A DNA stretch of 64,000 bases from Haliclona indistincta. Taxonomy: Eukaryota; Porifera; Demospongiae; Haplosclerida; Chalinidae. Positions 51,601-60,700 of the stretch are shown piece after piece; the stretch's first letter is position 1; the number at the start of each line of letters is the position of its first letter. A program made the translations under genes and the position numbers. Under the pieces are notes generated by a model, which worked only from the letters and a program-made list of their open reading frames with translations, searched no databases and was not told the origin of the DNA. The stretch lies in contig OZ024792.1 in NCBI GenBank assembly GCA_964017065.1, positions 5,451,754 through 5,515,753 of the forward strand. The letters run 5' to 3'.

Positions 51601-54600
51601 GCTCGCCTACATCTTGGGCCCCCCTGCTCAAAAAATCTTCCTACGCCACTGATAATGTAAACCAACAAGCAGCAAGCATGCGAATGGTAACACGATTGAC
51701 TTGCTAACAGACCATGGATCCCTACATCAGTGGCTGACTACAGCAGTTCTGCTAGTTGCTATTGACTGACACCTGATTTTTTTTTTTTTTTTTATGACAA
51801 TTTAGCCTACAGCTAGGTCGTACCAGTAACAATGCTAATACAAGGGTACAAACCAATAATAATAATAATAATAATGAAAATAATAATTAGTTGGTGTTAC
51901 AAGAATAATTTAACTTACAGGGTAAAACAAGGTAAGAACAGCTTTAATAACAATCATTCCAATAGTTGATAACAGCCTTTTTAAAACTTGATACAGAACC
52001 AACTAAACGAACTTCTGATGGCAACTCATTCCATAATCTCACCGCGTCTGGATAAAATGATGCATCGTAGGAACAGGTGTGTGGCGCTGGACCACCAATT
52101 GCAAGACGCGTGGAATCGTGGTTTCTCAGTCTTAGGTCCATTGGATGTGCATTGAATTGAATTTAGCTTGTGACAAAATACCGTATAGCCGGTTATTTTC
52201 GATGGTCAAATATTTCGTTGGTAAAATTTTAGATTGGATCTAATTTTCGATACTCACTCGCCATTCGAAAATAAAATCCAGGCTAAAATTTGTTACCCTT
52301 CGCTTCATCTCAAACTCAATGGCGTCCACGAGTCGGGCGTCGAATTGTTGGAGAATGGAGAACTGTATATAGTCGTTAAACCACCGTCCAACCACGTTTT
52401 GTGATTGTTAAATGGAACCACAGAGTCGAAGATAAGTTGCTGTACCGCGGTGTCCACCTTTTCGCTTATCGATCGTGCGAGTAGTCTCTCGCGTGCAGCA
52501 GTGCGCATGGCAGACATTTCTCTAACAGAGGCGCTTGGCGTACAGTTTTGCTGCTATCGCTGCTCGCTGCTACCGTCAGATTCTGGTAAGAAGCGTTGGA
52601 AGTGGGCTCTAGCCACGATCTGTGTCTGCACGAGAAAATTTTGGGTGTTCAAAATTTTTGGTATGGTTCAAATTTTCGTGGATTTAATTTTCGAACGGCA
52701 GTCGGTGATCGAAAATTAAATCCAGTCGAAAATAACCGGCTATACGGTAATTATAGTATAGTCAAAATGTTATGTACAGCCACTGATGTAGGGATCTATG
52801 GTCTGTTAGCAAGTCAATCGTGTTACCATTCCTTGCTTGCTCCTTGTTGGTTTACATTGTGGACCAGTAGCAGATTTCTTCATCTCTACATCCTTTTGAT
52901 TTCGTTGGAAATCTTTTTATTTTCTTTAAAAATAGTTCCATCCAATTGTACTTCTGGTGCTGTTCGACTGGTGAATGGTAGCAGTGATAGAGAGGGAATA
53001 GTAGAGGTGTGTTACCAGGGAGTGTGGACTGCTGTGGATGGTGTATATTGGGATTATCGTGATGCTCGTGTGCTGTGTCGTCAACTAGGATACCATGATA
53101 AGTGTGAGTAAAAAATTAATAATGATAATTATTATAATAGGTCTTTTTCAAAAATTCAGGGGCTGTTGCCATTGGAAACACCCATTTCAAGAAAATGAAA
53201 TTTGTTTATATATACTCCTGTAGTGGAAGTGAAATGTCACTTCATTTATGCATGAAATCTACATACCTTCTAAGTTTTGATGCTGAATATTGGTACACCA
53301 GATCAAAAGCTGCAGTGGAGTGCCAACAATTGAACATAAACCTTACAAGTAAGACTTGTCAGTGCATCAGTTTGTGCATAGTTCAGGCCACTATACATGC
53401 AGTCACATGTACAATGGAGGGTGCTACTCGACTAGTGCATGGTTCTACTGAGAGAGAAGGAAGAGTGGAGGTGTGTCAGGATGGATACTGGGGGACAGTC
53501 TGTAGTGACTCATGGACTGAGGAGGATGCTTATGTGGTGTGCAGACAAATACTTGGACAAAATACATTGAGTTAGAAATAACTTGTTTTATTGTTATACT
53601 TCATGATGCAGATATCTGCTCACAGGAGCTATCGCTATCACTGATGGTCGTTATGGTAAGGGAGTGGGACCAGTTCACATGAGCAGTGTTAGGTGTGATG
53701 GACATGAGATGAGGTTGGAGAATTGTAGTCACAGTAATGGAGTGGGAGTGACCAACTGCCATCATGAGAGAGATGCTGGAGTACTGTGTGAAGGTAATGT
53801 ATTTTTGTTTTGGCTGATTTTGTGACTTATTATCCGTGAAAGTTCCAACTCACTATGATGTTTCTATTGAGGGATCTGACGAACCATATTCCATTGGTAG
53901 TAAGAACACTATGCACTGTAATGTGTCTCCTAGGCCACACCAACCAGTCACCTACCAGTGGAGAACCACTGCAGCTACTGGAGTCATCCTATCAGATACT
54001 AGTGCAGTCTCAACTAATGCTACTGTAGTGATTCAATCATCAGTCACTAAGTATGTATACTGTTACTGTATTGTCAAACAGACTGGAACCACTATTGGGA
54101 CTGGAGTCATCAGGATAGTAGTGAACAGTGAGAACTATCATCATTGTTACAATTGTTGTTGATTGGTCACTACAGATATCCTCCAGCCAGCAGTTCCTGT
54201 ACCATTGATGGCTACTACTAGCTCTGATATCACTCTGAGAGTGAATGTGACTGAGACAGACAGAAACACTTACCTGCGAGAGCTGACCTGGTATCACAAT
54301 GGAGTGAAGATCAACCCAACTAGTAACACTAGACTCAACCTCACCAGTGACAATACATCACTGAGCATCAGTAGTGTTACTGATAGTGATAGTGGCCAGT
54401 ACTCTGTGCAGTATGATGGTCTGAGACTATACCCTTATGATAGTGGCTGTGAGAGACAAGCACTTGATCTGTTTAGACACTATCCACTACTAGCACCAGC
54501 TGTACTATATCTATCAACTGATGGTGAGAAATAAACTAAACTGCTATGATCATACTCTGCTACTATAGGAATATTTTCTGAAAACATGGAATCAATGTTA

Positions 54601-56671
54601 TCAGTGTCACTGAAAAATCTTTTTAACAGTACCTCTCCCAAGGTCGATATTTCAGTAAATATTTCTACTGATGACTACTTAGGTGTATCATATCGCTGGT
54701 TTCACAATGCTATCTCGTTTCCTGTTAAGACAACATTTCAACCACAGCAAGTAAAACTGACTCTAGATAATCCCTCTTTACTCAATGATGGTGTGTATGA
54801 GACACAACTGGGAACAAGTACACATTCAAGGCTGACCTGTGACAACCCATCACCATACACTGGGTTCATGGGAACAAGTACTGTGATCATTAGAAGTGAC
54901 ATTCAGCAGCTACTGTACTATGGTAATTGAGTAGAGTATGCATGATTTGTAAAACTTTTCTCATAATAGAAACTCCATTGACTGAGTTCACAGCTGAGAG
55001 CAGCTCTCTCCCAGCTACCCACACCACTACACTAACCTGCACTGCTACAGGAGGATACCCACCAGTGGACAGTATAACACTGTACAAGAACAATGAGCTC
55101 ATCATGAGGACCTCATCTGGTGTACTACAATACAACACTACCACATCGTCTCAGTATCAATGTGTCATTGATTCAGAAATACACACATTACAGAAATCAC
55201 TGCTATTGCAAGAAGAAGGTAAAACTGCAATTTTATGCAACGCAATAATGATTGTCTGTAAACAGGACAAATGAATATTTCTTTTCAAACTAATAACTGT
55301 TCTATGTGGAGTGGTGTAAGTTATTGATTGCCCACACACCTGTTGTTACAATATTGTGTTATAGAGTTCAAAAGCACAAGAATTTGAAGCGTCACTTTCT
55401 AAGTTCACTGACCAACCAGCTGGTGCTGTCTTGTTCATGAACTCATCGCTATCCTGCTCCTCCTCCACTCTCACCTTCTCCTCCACACTCACTTACTCCT
55501 CTGATGATGGCTCTCTCACTGCAACTGATCTCATCAATCGGATAAATTCTCAATTATCGTCTGAGAATGCTACGGTTAAGGTTCAACTTGATGTAGTTGA
55601 AGTGACAATAATCAGTAGAAATGAGCAATGTTTGTCAACTATTCCTACATCATCACCATCATCATCACCCTCATCATCCTCACCATCACCATCATCCTCA
55701 CCCTCATCATCATCACCATCACCATCATCCTCACCCTCATCATCATCACCATCACCATCATCCTCACCCTCATCAACATCATCATCATCAGCTCTAATTG
55801 GTCTCTTCTTTGGAGGAGTGGGTTCAGCAACACTCATTTGGGCAATTGTGATTATTGCAATAATACTGTGAGTTAAACATTGTAATTATTTTACAACGCA
55901 ATTGTCTTGAAAAATAGGTTAATTCTAAAGTGTCGTCTAAAGAAGGATGACAGTAATAATGCTGTAGCAGTCTCGATAGTTAGGAATGTTAAACAACAAG
56001 AGCAGAACATTGATTGCAACACTAATCCTGCCTATGAGAGTTATGGCATCACTAATCCTGCCTATGAGAATGGTATTGACTGCATCACTAATCCTGCCTA
56101 TGAGAATGGTATTGACTGCAACACTAATCCTGCCTATGAGAATGGTATTGACTGCATCACTAATCCTGCCTATGAGAATGGTATCGACTGCAACACTAAT
56201 CCTGCCTATGAGAATGGTATTGACTGCATCACTAATCCTGCCTATGAGAATGGTATCGACTGCAACACTAATCCTGCCTATGAGAATGGTATTGACTGCA
56301 ACACTAATCCTGCCTATGAGAATGGTATTGACTGCAACACTAATCCTGCCTATGAGAATGGTATTGACTGCATCACTAATCCTGCCTATGAGAATGGTAT
56401 CGACTGCAACACTAATCCTGCCTATGAGAATGGTATTGACTGCAACACTAATCCTGCCTATGAGAATGGTATTGACTGCAACACTAATCCTGCCTATGAG
56501 AATGGTATTGACTGCAACACTAATCCTGCCTATGAGAATGGTATTGACTGCAACACTAATCCTGCCTATGAGAATGGTATTGACTGCAACACTAATCCTG
56601 CCTATGAGAATGGTATTGACTGCAACACTAATCCTGCCTATGAACAAGTAGTTTATGAGCAGCTCAATTAA
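39669..56671 (+). CDS. receptor unit 5: intact SRCR7-Ig4 receptor with 18-copy NPAY cytoplasmic tail and a 10.7-kb intron
   Basis: Exons: signal 39669-39708 ([13 protein letters not shown]); SRCR1 39822-40025, 40074-40238; SRCR2 40290-40451, microexon 40513-40521, 40571-40735; SRCR3 40781-40951, 41002-41205; SRCR4 41386-41553, 41600-41761; SRCR5 41811-41978, 42024-42188; SRCR6 52936-53103, 53160-53348; SRCR7 53403-53570, 53626-53793; Ig1 53843-54127; Ig2 54176-54523; Ig3 54569-54922; Ig4 54970-55218; linker 55266-55315; module, stalk and TM 55365-55867; tail 55918-56671. No stop was found and phases match across the large intron. SRCR3 has a Tyr-rich expansion with an added C-x-x-C. The stalk is a long (S/P)n tract from a TCACCA microsatellite. 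The roughly 250-residue tail has 18 NPAY motifs, 15 of them in perfect 12-residue repeats, and ends VVYEQLN (ITIM-like). Inferred role: surface recognition with multivalent adaptor docking or endocytosis. Confidence 0.85.
42227..43868. mobile_element. long-TIR foldback element in unit 5 intron
   Basis: It starts AGGGAGGCACGGTAGTG and ends CACTACCGTGCCTCCCT. The outer arms are long (about 42227-42655 against 43520-43868), share GCCGCCATCTTCTTTTCTCG-type sequence and include a GAAAGAAAG tract. Another foldback is nested in the middle. No transposase ORF, so non-autonomous. Confidence 0.85.
42669..43065. mobile_element. nested foldback, 151-bp arms (CAGCCACTGATGTAGGG family)
   Basis: Left arm 42669-42819 and right arm 42915-43065 are inverse complements. 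Inner ends read CATCAGTGGCTG / CAGCCACTGATG; outer ends read ACAAGAAATAAAAAGA and its complement. Relatives occur at 51240-52925 and 59341-59733. Confidence 0.85.
43869..44210. other. unclassified intronic sequence
   Basis: Unique-looking and GC-richer than the genes. Nothing recognised apart from the short palindrome TTAACCATCTGATGGTTAA (44157-44175). Confidence 0.4.
44211..44388. mobile_element. 178-bp MITE with 45-bp TIRs
   Basis: The ends are ACAGTTGTTTGCGAAGATCT and the exact complement AGATCTTCGCAAACAACTGT. The arms continue through the purine-rich CGGAAGCGAAAGCGGAAGT. The interior is about 88 bases. Confidence 0.9.
44389..44933. other. unclassified intronic sequence
   Basis: No ORF above chance and no recognised repeat apart from a short TAATAA run near 44452-44465. 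Confidence 0.4.
44934..45215. mobile_element. 282-bp TIR element enclosing GGATCGTCGGGAGGG repeats
   Basis: Left terminus GGATCAAGTGAAAAGAACGG, right terminus CCGTTCTTTTCACTTGATCC; arms about 55 bases to CACTTAAGTGGGCG. The interior has about 2.5 copies of a 28-30-bp unit (GGGAGGGTCTTCCTAACTAA) that recurs in 46751-46910. Confidence 0.88.
45216..46471. other. intronic repeat zone without recognised genes
   Basis: Contains a GAAGAAAGAAAG purine tract (45796-45826), the perfect palindrome ATCATTGCCGATCGGCAATGAT (46179-46200) and a CTATATTTTCCATA / TATGGAAAATATAG hairpin near 46270-46315. ORFs here are short and match nothing I recognise. Confidence 0.5.
46472..46584. repeat. 113-bp palindrome
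   Basis: The ends are GTGCAAT and ATTGCAC. The inner arms CTGATACAGCACTCGGC / GCCTCGTGCTGTATCA pair around TTC. Structure resembles the palindromes in the unit 3 insertion, but the sequence differs. Confidence 0.8.
46751..46910 (+). repeat. 28-bp tandem repeat, about five copies
   Basis: The unit GGATCGTCGGGAGGGTCTTC recurs at 46775, 46803, 46831, 46859 and 46887. It is shared with the interior of the element at 44934-45215, and a degenerate copy is near 47174. Confidence 0.88.
47261..47337 (-). other. tRNA-derived sequence (SINE-like or tRNA pseudogene)
   Basis: On the - strand an A-box-like TGGCACAGCGGTTTAG (47311-47326) and a B-box-like GGATTCGATTCTC (47271-47283) are spaced as in a tRNA gene, followed by a TTTTTTGGTGTTTTTTTA tail. 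The cloverleaf does not close well by eye, so I favour a SINE head over a working tRNA. Confidence 0.45.
47490..47618 (-). mobile_element. LINE ORF2 C-terminal remnant
   Basis: The - strand frame reads [17 protein letters not shown] followed by a K/L-rich end and a stop. This is the conserved C-terminal box (R...LWN.LP...FK) of CR1/L2-like reverse-transcriptase ORFs. 5'-truncated, as is usual for LINE copies. Confidence 0.6.
47646..48119. mobile_element. 474-bp TIR element with hairpin termini
   Basis: Left end CATTACCCGAATTTCGGGTA and right end TACCCGAAATTCGGGTAATG. Each terminus is itself a palindrome, and the TIR extends to about 45 bases (GTTATTC, TATTATTACGTCAA). The interior is unique. 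Confidence 0.88.
48215..48439. mobile_element. 225-bp TIR element
   Basis: Termini GCACTGGACGCGTACGCAAG and its near-complement CTTGCGTACGCGTCCAGTGC, arms about 25 bases. The interior includes TTTTAAACGCACTTTGG. Confidence 0.8.
48592..48617. repeat. 26-bp perfect palindrome
   Basis: Arms ACTATGCGCTCAC / GTGAGCGCATAGT centred on CACGTG, next to a second TATACTATG-type hairpin on its left. Confidence 0.85.
48618..49089. other. unclassified intronic sequence
   Basis: No ORF or repeat that I can assign. Confidence 0.35.
49404..50373. mobile_element. 970-bp foldback, arms about 475 bp
   Basis: Begins AGGGTCCGCAATGAAAAAAT and ends ATTTTTTCATTGCGGACCT. The arms run almost to the centre near 49888, where CTTCCTTCCACCAA / TTGGTGGAAGGAAG pair. 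CCATACAT flanks it on both sides (49396-49403 and 50375-50382), a likely 8-bp target duplication. Its termini resemble those of the surrounding element. Confidence 0.85.
50383..50697. mobile_element. 315-bp foldback
   Basis: Ends GAAAGAGGGCGGGGCC and GGGGCCCCACCCTCTTTC. Arms include AGACGATCACGAAAATAGAC and its complement, and CACTTCCTTCCATCTGG with its complement near the centre. It adjoins the 970-bp foldback. Confidence 0.85.
51040..51311. repeat. inverted copy of 43000-43230
   Basis: Reads as the inverse complement of the region right of the nested foldback at 42669-43065 (for example GAGCTAGTTTCAGTATTTAG, TATCTTGCCGAATTCGAACT). Together with 51655-51760 and 52760-52925 it is a second foldback of the CAGCCACTGATGTAGGG family facing the first. 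Confidence 0.75.
51312..51651. mobile_element. 340-bp MITE inserted in a foldback arm
   Basis: Left end CATGGGCGTAGGAACAGGGG, right end CTTCCTACGCCACTG, with G-rich and C-rich subterminal tracts (GGGGGGGCC / GGGCCCCCC). Comparison with the empty arm at 42740 shows the insertion and a short ATAAT/TAAT flank. Confidence 0.85.
51777..52150 (-). mobile_element. 5'-truncated LINE (CR1/L2-like) with poly(A)
   Basis: A T17 run at 51777-51793 is the poly(A) tail on the - strand. Upstream, the - strand frame 52141-51944 ends with the C-terminal LINE box ([20 protein letters not shown]). It sits in the loop of a foldback. Confidence 0.75.
52179..52749. mobile_element. 571-bp TIR element
   Basis: Left ACCGTATAGCCGGTTATTTT, right AAAATAACCGGCTATACGGT, then subterminal ATTTTCGA-rich repeats in both orientations. 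The ORFs inside are short and unrecognised. Confidence 0.88.
52760..52925. repeat. right arm of foldback next to SRCR6 of unit 5
   Basis: Matches 42915-43065 (CAGCCACTGATGTAGGGATC to GATTTCGTTGGAAATC). The splice acceptor of the SRCR6 exon follows 10 bases later, so the 3' end of the large intron is transposon-derived almost to the acceptor. Confidence 0.8.
56017..56649 (+). repeat. 36-bp coding minisatellite in the cytoplasmic tail of unit 5
   Basis: Fifteen perfect-length 36-bp units (56081-56620) plus two degenerate ones before and one after. Each encodes C(N/I)[10 protein letters not shown]. Variation is almost only AAC/ATC at the second codon and GGTATT/GGTATC. Frame is conserved throughout. 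The homologous part of units 2, 3 and 4 has only one to three units. Confidence 0.97.
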
Positions 56672-56878
56672 CAAAAAGCAAGCACATTGTTATACCACGT
56701 TTGTCTTGAGCAACCTGTAGTGTTAGAGAGTTGTGTGTTGCTTTAGAGTAACTGTACACATAGAATGTTGACAGTTATCAGTACTTGTTACCCAGTCAGA
56801 TAAACTTTTCAATGTATGAATGTTATTGAGTGATATATAATTGAAAGATAATTGTTATTTCTACATTTCACTAGCTGA

Positions 56879-56884
56879 AATAAA
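56879..56884 (+). terminator. poly(A) signal of unit 5
   Basis: AATAAA in the conserved GCTGAAATAAACATAC block, about 208 bases after the stop. Confidence 0.65.
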
Positions 56885-57011
56885 CATACTTGTTAGCCAG
56901 TTAATGAGATTTTTGACAGAAGCTAAAATATGGTGTTTTCTCATTGCATGAAATTTGTTGCGAGTTGCAAAAATTAGCTAATATTGTGAGATATTTTAAT
57001 GACACGTTTGG

Positions 57012-57330
57012 TCACCGAGGAATAGTAGCAAACCGCCCAGTTTGTGGAAGATTAGTATGAAGTGTCTTCCTCTGCATTAGCTTACGCTGCTCATTCATCT
57101 ATAGAGAGTATAATTTATGAATGAAAAGAGAGGAAGAAGACAGTTGATTAAAGATGAGTACTAGTGTTCACCTTATCTCTCAGTTCTCCTAGTTGTTGTG
57201 ACAGTGTCTTCACTAGAGAGGTGGTCTCACTTAGTTGCATTTGCAGGTCCTTGATCTCGTTCTGCTCTTGCTCAGGCTCGTAGTGACATGCATCGTAATC
57301 TTGGAAACCACTCCAATCGAGCTTGTTACT
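57012..57330 (-). pseudogene. ITPR 3'-end fragment downstream of unit 5
   Basis: The terminal exon (TGA 57012-57014) and coiled-coil exon (about 57174-57328) are present. The coiled-coil exon carries the same 8-base deletion as the copy after unit 4. Sequence upstream of the exon is cut and joined directly to the block that begins ACTCATTGCATTTTTG. Confidence 0.8.
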
Positions 57331-57772
57331 CATTGCATTTTTGATAGCTATAGATGACGCTTTACTACTCTGAGTCATACTATGGTGCTTGGCACTGCTA
57401 GGTAGAATACAAAATCCCTACTAGCTGTATGCACCAAGAAATAGGTCTCTTGTGGAATGGCAGCATTTTCCAGTCATACACTTGCTGGTTAATATCATAG
57501 GAAAACAACAAGGAAGTTATTTAAGTGTTGTTTGAATTATGTTACATTAAAAATAACTGTAGCAGCATATTAAACAACTTATCTGCTGACTTTTAACTGT
57601 TTCACTAGAGTGATAAGTTATCAACAATGAACAGTGTTTTATGCACTCACAAATAGATGTTTAGTGCTTAACAAGTGTAACACTCTAGCTATTAAACACT
57701 GGTTCATAGTGCATTCCCAGTAGTAGCCTCTTAAATGCAGACACCTTGCTGAGCTGCTCTCACTGAGGAATC
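57328..57772 (+). promoter_or_regulatory. upstream region of unit 6, copy of that of unit 5
   Basis: Colinear with 39228-39668, with a few substitutions and short indels. The 26-bp tandem repeat found before unit 5 is absent. Confidence 0.5.
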
Positions 57773-60700
57773 ATGTTGAAGACCAGGTCCAAAGCAGTGC
57801 TGTTATTCGTTTGTAAGCTCTAATTGCGTAGAGATAATGCGGCATAATTCGTGCATGGTGTCCTCACGTGTGTTCTAGCTTTTTGATGCACTACAGCTTA
57901 TACATGCTCTCCAACTATTTTTAGATTATATCATCTCTGTTGTGCATGGTAGCTGCACTCATGGAGCAGTACGGCTGGTGAATGGTACTACTACCAACCA
58001 GGGGAGAGTGGAAGTGTGTGTGGGACACACATGGGGAACTGTGTGTGGTCATTACGGCTTCTACAATAGTAATGCCAGAGTGGTGTGCCGTCAACTGGGA
58101 TACAATGTGGACAAGCCTGGGACTTGTATGTTACATTTTATGACTAAGTTTAATATTCACTTTTGAATCTACAGATACATACAGACACAATGCTTACTAT
58201 GGACAAGGTAATGGATCCATTTGGTTGGGTGATCTGGGTTGTAATGGTAATGAACAAAGACTATTGGATTGTACAGCTAGACCCATTGGTAGTTATTATT
58301 GTGGACACAATGAAGATGCTGGAGTAGTGTGTTCAGGTACTTTTATTTATTCAAATGTGCAGCTTTATAGAACTCCACGTACTCCAGATACTTGTGTTGC
58401 TGGTAATGTTCGTCTCATTGGTGGACTGGTACCAATAGAGGGAACTGTACAGATGTGTGTGGGAGGGAGATGGAGAGAACTGTGCTTTTTTGGTTGGGGC
58501 TACCAAGAGGCATTTGTTGTGTGCAGACAGCTAGGACTACCTGCTACTGGTGAGTGGGTGATAATAACACATTATATGTGATAACAATATTCTCTATTAT
58601 CAAATTGCAGCTGCAGTAGGTGAGACTTATACAAATCAATAAAGATTTTATTTATAATTATTATCACAGCTATTAGTGGTTCACATTTTAGTCCAAATTC
58701 TCTTTACTCACTCTTCCGTTGCTATGGCAATGAATCCTCACTAATGAACTGTTTGTACTTCTCCTCATCATGCAGTTATCCTAGTAATGCTGCTGTGAGA
58801 TGTGGTGGAGACATTGCAGGTATTTAAGTTGATTATTATTATTTCAACGTTTAGGTCACAACAGCTAGTTGTCTTCACAATGGTAGTATTCGTCTGGTTG
58901 GTCCCAGTGGTCCCAACACAGTTGAAGGGAGAGTGGAGTACTGCAGTAATGGAGTGTGGGGGACTATTAATAACCTTTACTTTGATACAAGAGATGGTGA
59001 AGTGGTGTGTAGACAACTTGGATACCAGAATCCACGTAAGTTTGATCTTTAAAAATTACGCATGTTGATCTTATCATTAATTCAGGTGTGAAACTATTCA
59101 GTAGCAACAAGTTTGGGAGAGGAACTGGTCCAGTAAGTTTTACTGGCTTGTCCTGTACTGGAAATGAACTGTCAATAATAAACTGCTCTCACTCATCAAA
59201 CTATTACTACTATTGTCACTTTTGCAACTATTCTCACTACGGAGACATTGGAATACGCTGTTTGCCAAAAGGTTAGCTATTATGTGTTCACACTACTATC
59301 TACAGCTCATGCAGGATTGGTTCAGTTGAGTAACATATTCACAAGAAAATTAAAAAGATTTCTATCGAAATCAATAGGATGTAGGGTTGTGAAATCTACC
59401 ACTGGTCCACAATGTAAACTAACAAGGAACAAGCATGGAATAGTAACACGATTGACTTGCTAACAGACCATAGATCCCTACATCAGTGGCTGCTGTGGTT
59501 GACTATAGCTACTACAGCAATAGTTACTGTTGACTGACACCAGATGTGCATTCAGCTTGTGACAAAATATTGATCTTATGACAGCCACTGATGTAGGGAT
59601 CTATGGTCTGTTAGCAAGTCAATCGTGTTACTATTCCATGCTTGTTCCTTGTTAGTTTACATTGTGGACCAGTGGTAGATTTCACAACCCTACATCCTAT
59701 TGATTTCGATAGAAATCTTTTTAATTTTCTTGTTTGTGTCCATTTTTCTTTTTCAGTAATGTGCAGTTCAATATCATGCAAGTACCGAGCCGTCTTTGTT
59801 TCCACCATTGGTTTAGTTTTCCTGTCATTGATGGCTTTTCTTTATTATTAACTATTTTAAACTTGTAACTAAAAATAATTGTTATGCTGTACATATCAGG
59901 TCGCCTACGCATGCATGAATGCATGCATGCAGTGCATACGAGCCCCGCCCACACTTGTTTGTAGACCTGTACGGCGGTTATAATTATCTGGCAAGTGCAG
60001 AATGGTGATCCTATACGAGCTTACCGTTCTTCGAAGACTCCAGACAATTTATGTGTTCTCCGTGAACCATACGGCGCGTCGGCGCGGCGATACTAAAGCT
60101 AGTGCTTGGTCACGTGCGCTGACCACTGCTTGGTCACGTGCGTATTGCGCAATCACAATAATGGCGTCTAACACTTAGCTGACAATGGATCACGATCGAG
60201 AAATCGCGGAATTTATATCGCCGTTGCGCTAAAAACAAAGTTCAAAAGGCACCTGCCAGGAGAATTTCACGACTTTTCGTGGGTGTTTTGGTCTCGGCAC
60301 TGCTCGCGTAAAGGCGCTAGGCGCGCTGAAGAAAGAAGAAAGAAGAAAGAAGAAGACGAAGATGACGAAACTCGATTTTCACCGTTTCCAGGTTCGTCAC
60401 TTTAGCAACAATTTCGAGCGATCTCCTTGCTATTGTAAGATGGGGCAACGCCAGAGAGCAGATCTAAGTGTCTTTGAACGTATAAAATTCATCACCAGAC
60501 GAAATATCAGCGTTTGAACGCTAATACATTGTATGTAGCCGCCATCTTGTTTTCTCGTTCAACCCTACATAGGGAGACACTACCGTGTCTCCCTAATAAC
60601 ATATAAAATGATCACTTAGTGAAATAAATAAGTGAAATGATCACTTAGTGAAATTAATAATTGTCACAATTTATGTGTTGATATTGATATGATAATCTTT

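Noticed and set aside
56081..56620. CRISPR-like array
   Set aside because: The 36-bp units are contiguous with no spacers, are coding, and the genome is eukaryotic. The same reasoning applies to the 26-bp array at 38901-39050.
55937..56674. A 245-codon - strand ORF and a 221-codon second + frame across the tail repeats
   Set aside because: A 36-bp repeat without stops in a frame is open in that frame for its whole length. Only the NPAY frame joins the TM exon with correct splice phase.
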